Assembly (NCBI GenBank): GCA_903854795.1 | Contig: CAINXF010000197.1 | Span: forward strand, 1 to 7,090 | Direction of reading: 5' to 3' | Length of the DNA: 7,090 nt | Origin: Candidatus Kerfeldbacteria bacterium | GTDB lineage: Bacteria > Patescibacteriota > Patescibacteriia > SBBC01 | In this document: piece after piece, positions 5,543 to 7,090 of the stretch | Layout: each line of letters opens with the position of its first letter | Numbering within the stretch: position 1 is the first letter of the stretch | The notes under the pieces: model-generated | What the model saw: only the letters and a program-made list of their open reading frames with translations | The model's database searches: none | What the model was told of the DNA's origin: nothing | Position numbers and translations under genes: made by a program

Positions 5543-5666
5543 GGTCGGTGATACTCCTTTTCAGAGTTGAACGCGGTCGCGACAGCATCGGTCCTTCGGT
5601 CGGTGGAGCGTGACGATGCGGGCGGGGAAACGAGCGTAGAAACACGCACGTGGAGTACGGTTTCGA
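5543..5666 (-). promoter_or_regulatory. Long untranslated leader of the 96-aa gene
   Basis: If transcription starts near 5666, as the promoter at 5673-5701 predicts, the mRNA has about 124 untranslated bases. It contains the adjacent words TTTCTACGC (5634-5642) and TCGTTTCCC (5625-5633). GCATCG can pair with CGATGC (5614-5619 with 5584-5589) to enclose a 24-base loop, and AAGGAG precedes the ATG. No known riboswitch class is recognised. The length and the words shared with the other - strand leader make a regulatory role possible. Confidence 0.35.
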
Positions 5667-5672
5667 CAGCAC

Positions 5673-5701
5673 AATGTACCATTCTATTGGGTCATTGTCA
5701 A
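5673..5701 (-). promoter_or_regulatory. Strong sigma70-type promoter for the 96-aa gene
   Basis: Read on the - strand, a perfect TTGACA -35 (5696-5701) is followed by exactly 17 bases and a TACATT -10 (5673-5678), with TG one base upstream of the -10 (an extended -10). This is the best promoter in the window. The predicted start of transcription is near 5666. Confidence 0.75.
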
Positions 5702-5713
5702 GACTATTCGGGG

Positions 5714-5742
5714 TTCAAGTAATGCGGCAAGCGTGCTACGAT
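5714..5742 (+). promoter_or_regulatory. Extended -10 promoter for rmuC, predicted leaderless
   Basis: TTCAAG (5714-5719), 17 bases, then TGC-TACGAT with the -10 at 5737-5742 and TG at 5734-5735. Seven bases past the -10 is position 5749, the A of the rmuC ATG, so the transcript should start at the start codon. There is no Shine-Dalgarno. The -35 box lies 12 bases from the -35 box of the opposing promoter. Confidence 0.55.
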
Positions 5743-5748
5743 ACGGGT

Positions 5749-6786
5749 ATGGACATCTTCATCATCATCGCCGTGTTCGTGGTCGGCATGGCAATCGCCA
5801 TCGCCATGATCAACAAGCGCATGAAGGACCTGACGAGCAAGGACGACAGCGCGTCGTTCCTCATGTTGAAGGAGGACCTCAAGGGGATCAACGAGCGGCT
5901 TGACCGGCACACTGAATCGATGAAGCAGGACGTCCGCGCGCAGATCGGAGAGAGCACGAAGATCGTGCGCGAGGTGACCGAGCGGCTGACGAAGCTCGAC
6001 GAGACGAACCGCCAGGTCGTCGGTTTCGCCGACCAGCTGCAGAAGCTGCAGGACACGCTCAACAACCCGAAGCAGCGTGGCGTGCTCGGCGAGTACTTTT
6101 TGGAGACCGTCCTGAAGAACGTCCTCCCGCCGAAGCACTACAAACTGCAGTACAAGTTCAAGGACGGCGAGATCGTCGATGCCGCGATCTTCTTGCAGGA
6201 CAAGATCATCCCGGTCGACGCGAAGTTTTCGCTCGAGAACTACAACCGGCTGGCCGAGCTCGGCCCGGGCGCCGATCATGACACTGTTGAAAGACAATTC
6301 AAGCAGGACCTGAAGAACCGCATCGACGAGACCTCGAAGTATATCAGGCCCGCCGAGAACACGATGGACTTCGCGTTCATGTTCATCCCAGCCGAGGGCC
6401 TCTACTACGATCTTCTCGTGAACAAGATCGGCGCGGGCGGCGTATCGTCGCGCGACCTGATTGACTACGCGTTCAAGGAGAAGCACGTCATCATTGTCTC
6501 GCCAACGTCGTTCTTCGCGTACCTCCAGACCGTGTTGCAGGGACTCCGCGCGATGCAGATCGAGGAGTCGGCAAAGGAGATCCGGAAGAACATCGAAGTG
6601 CTCGGGAAACATCTCCAAAGCTATGACGTCTACATGCAGAAGCTCGGTACGACGCTCGGCACGACCGTCGGCCATTACAACGCGGCCTACAAGGAGTTCA
6701 AGAAGATCGACAAGGACGTCGTGAAGATCTCCGAGGCCGAGAGCGACATCGAGCCAATGCAGTTGGAGAAGCCGCACGAGGAGTAA
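5749..6786 (+). CDS. rmuC: RmuC-family DNA recombination protein
   Basis: This 345-aa protein has the RmuC architecture: an N-terminal membrane anchor (about residues 2-21), a coiled-coil region to about residue 105, then a nuclease-like domain of the PD-(D/E)XK type. The visible motifs are RGVLGE with Glu115, IVDAAI with Asp144, and PVDAKF with Asp157 and Lys159. FAFMFIPAEGLYYDLL and VIIVSPTSFFAYL complete the pattern. RmuC limits inversion at short inverted repeats in E. coli and is inferred to act on DNA structures. It is shorter than E. coli RmuC (475 aa), and Leu replaces the usual Trp in the GxWGE motif. I chose the ATG at 5749, not the in-frame ATG at 5650 or 5722: the hydrophobic anchor starts there, the promoter points to it, and upstream codons cross two promoters. 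A cupin gene follows after one base, probably on the same transcript. Confidence 0.93.
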   Translation: MDIFIIIAVFVVGMAIAIAMINKRMKDLTSKDDSASFLMLKEDLKGINERLDRHTESMKQDVRAQIGESTKIVREVTERLTKLDETNRQVVGFADQLQKLQDTLNNPKQRGVLGEYFLETVLKNVLPPKHYKLQYKFKDGEIVDAAIFLQDKIIPVDAKFSLENYNRLAELGPGADHDTVERQFKQDLKNRIDETSKYIRPAENTMDFAFMFIPAEGLYYDLLVNKIGAGGVSSRDLIDYAFKEKHVIIVSPTSFFAYLQTVLQGLRAMQIEESAKEIRKNIEVLGKHLQSYDVYMQKLGTTLGTTVGHYNAAYKEFKKIDKDVVKISEAESDIEPMQLEKPHEE

Positions 6787-6787
6787 C

Positions 6788-7090
6788 ATGAAGACATCTC
6801 GCGAACAGGCGTACCAAAAACACAAGTTCGGCATTGATCTCTGGGTGTATCCAGAAATTGGTCCTGAGACTGGATTTGTTTACGTTGAGGTGAAGGAAGG
6901 ACATTTTGAGGAATTTTATGATACGGCGAGTACGTTCATTTATTATGTTATTGAGGGAAGCGGAACGTTTTACCTGAACGGTGAGCCGCACAAGGTTGCC
7001 GCAGGTGACCTGATGACGATTCCACCAAAAACAAAAATCTATTATCTTGGAACGATGAAAATGATCCTCATTACTACGCCGGCGTGGCGT
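6788..7090 (+). CDS. Cupin-domain protein, partial (3' end outside window)
   Basis: The frame is open to the last base, giving the first 101 residues. A strong GAGGAG Shine-Dalgarno (6778-6783) sits inside the end of rmuC, four bases before the ATG, so the two genes are probably co-transcribed. The sequence has the cupin beta-barrel pattern: FIYYVIEGSGTFYLNGE (about 50-66, with Glu56 of motif 1) and AAGDLMTIPPKTKIYYLG (motif 2). The usual metal-binding histidines of both motifs are missing: the HxH position reads TFI and the motif 2 His is an aromatic or lysine. A metal-free sugar-nucleotide or ligand-binding cupin is therefore as likely as an enzyme. The coding sequence is clearly AT-richer than rmuC. 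The domain call is good; no substrate can be named. Confidence 0.85.
   Translation, partial: MKTSREQAYQKHKFGIDLWVYPEIGPETGFVYVEVKEGHFEEFYDTASTFIYYVIEGSGTFYLNGEPHKVAAGDLMTIPPKTKIYYLGTMKMILITTPAWR

Noticed and set aside
5705..5730. T-loop-like GGTTCAAGT upstream of rmuC, suggesting a tRNA
   Set aside because: The flanking bases do not form a five-pair T stem, no acceptor or anticodon arm can be built, and the word is part of the rmuC promoter.
5704..6834. 376-codon - strand frame opposite rmuC
   Set aside because: It is a leucine/arginine/valine-rich mirror of the rmuC coding sequence, a common GC-rich artefact. The + strand frame has clear RmuC motifs.

Overview
The window is a gene-dense bacterial chromosome segment with an estimated G+C in the mid-50s percent. 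It uses the standard bacterial code: TGA ends several genes and is never needed as a sense codon. A short MetRS (481 aa) with no appended C-terminal domain, a TatD with an enlarged acidic loop, a compact RmuC, and promoters placed almost on top of start codons together resemble genomes of the Candidate Phyla Radiation (Patescibacteria, perhaps a Parcubacteria-type lineage). That placement is inference from protein style, not a phylogenetic result.

Layout. Bases 1-2560 hold a tightly coupled + strand operon: the C-terminal part of a probable SAM-dependent methyltransferase, metG, and a two-pass membrane protein of unknown function. Both junctions are 4-base ATGA overlaps. A 56-base AT-rich gap then carries a consensus-like promoter for a CvpA-family membrane protein (2617-3147). 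A 141-base spacer with a terminator-like hairpin and a 76-base nested palindrome leads to a tatD-family metal hydrolase (3289-4131). Beyond tatD lies a MITE/REP-like block of hairpins (4155-4273).

From 4286 to 5701 the direction reverses. Two small unrecognised genes on the - strand (197 aa and 96 aa) each have a good Shine-Dalgarno and a long untranslated leader. Each is followed by a GC-rich hairpin built on the same 11-base word. Their N-termini share a weak but evenly spaced residue pattern, and their leaders share two 9-base words. They are the best candidates here for something not yet described.

The 96-aa gene has a strong promoter back-to-back with one for rmuC (5749-6786), whose transcript is predicted to begin at the start codon itself. 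A cupin-fold gene follows one base after rmuC and runs off the window.

No RNA gene, CRISPR array, transposase or phage gene was seen, and no stretch longer than 300 bases lacks a gene. Functionally the recognisable genes are housekeeping (aminoacylation, DNA-maintenance nucleases, a membrane protein). The accessory content is the - strand pair and the palindromic elements around tatD.
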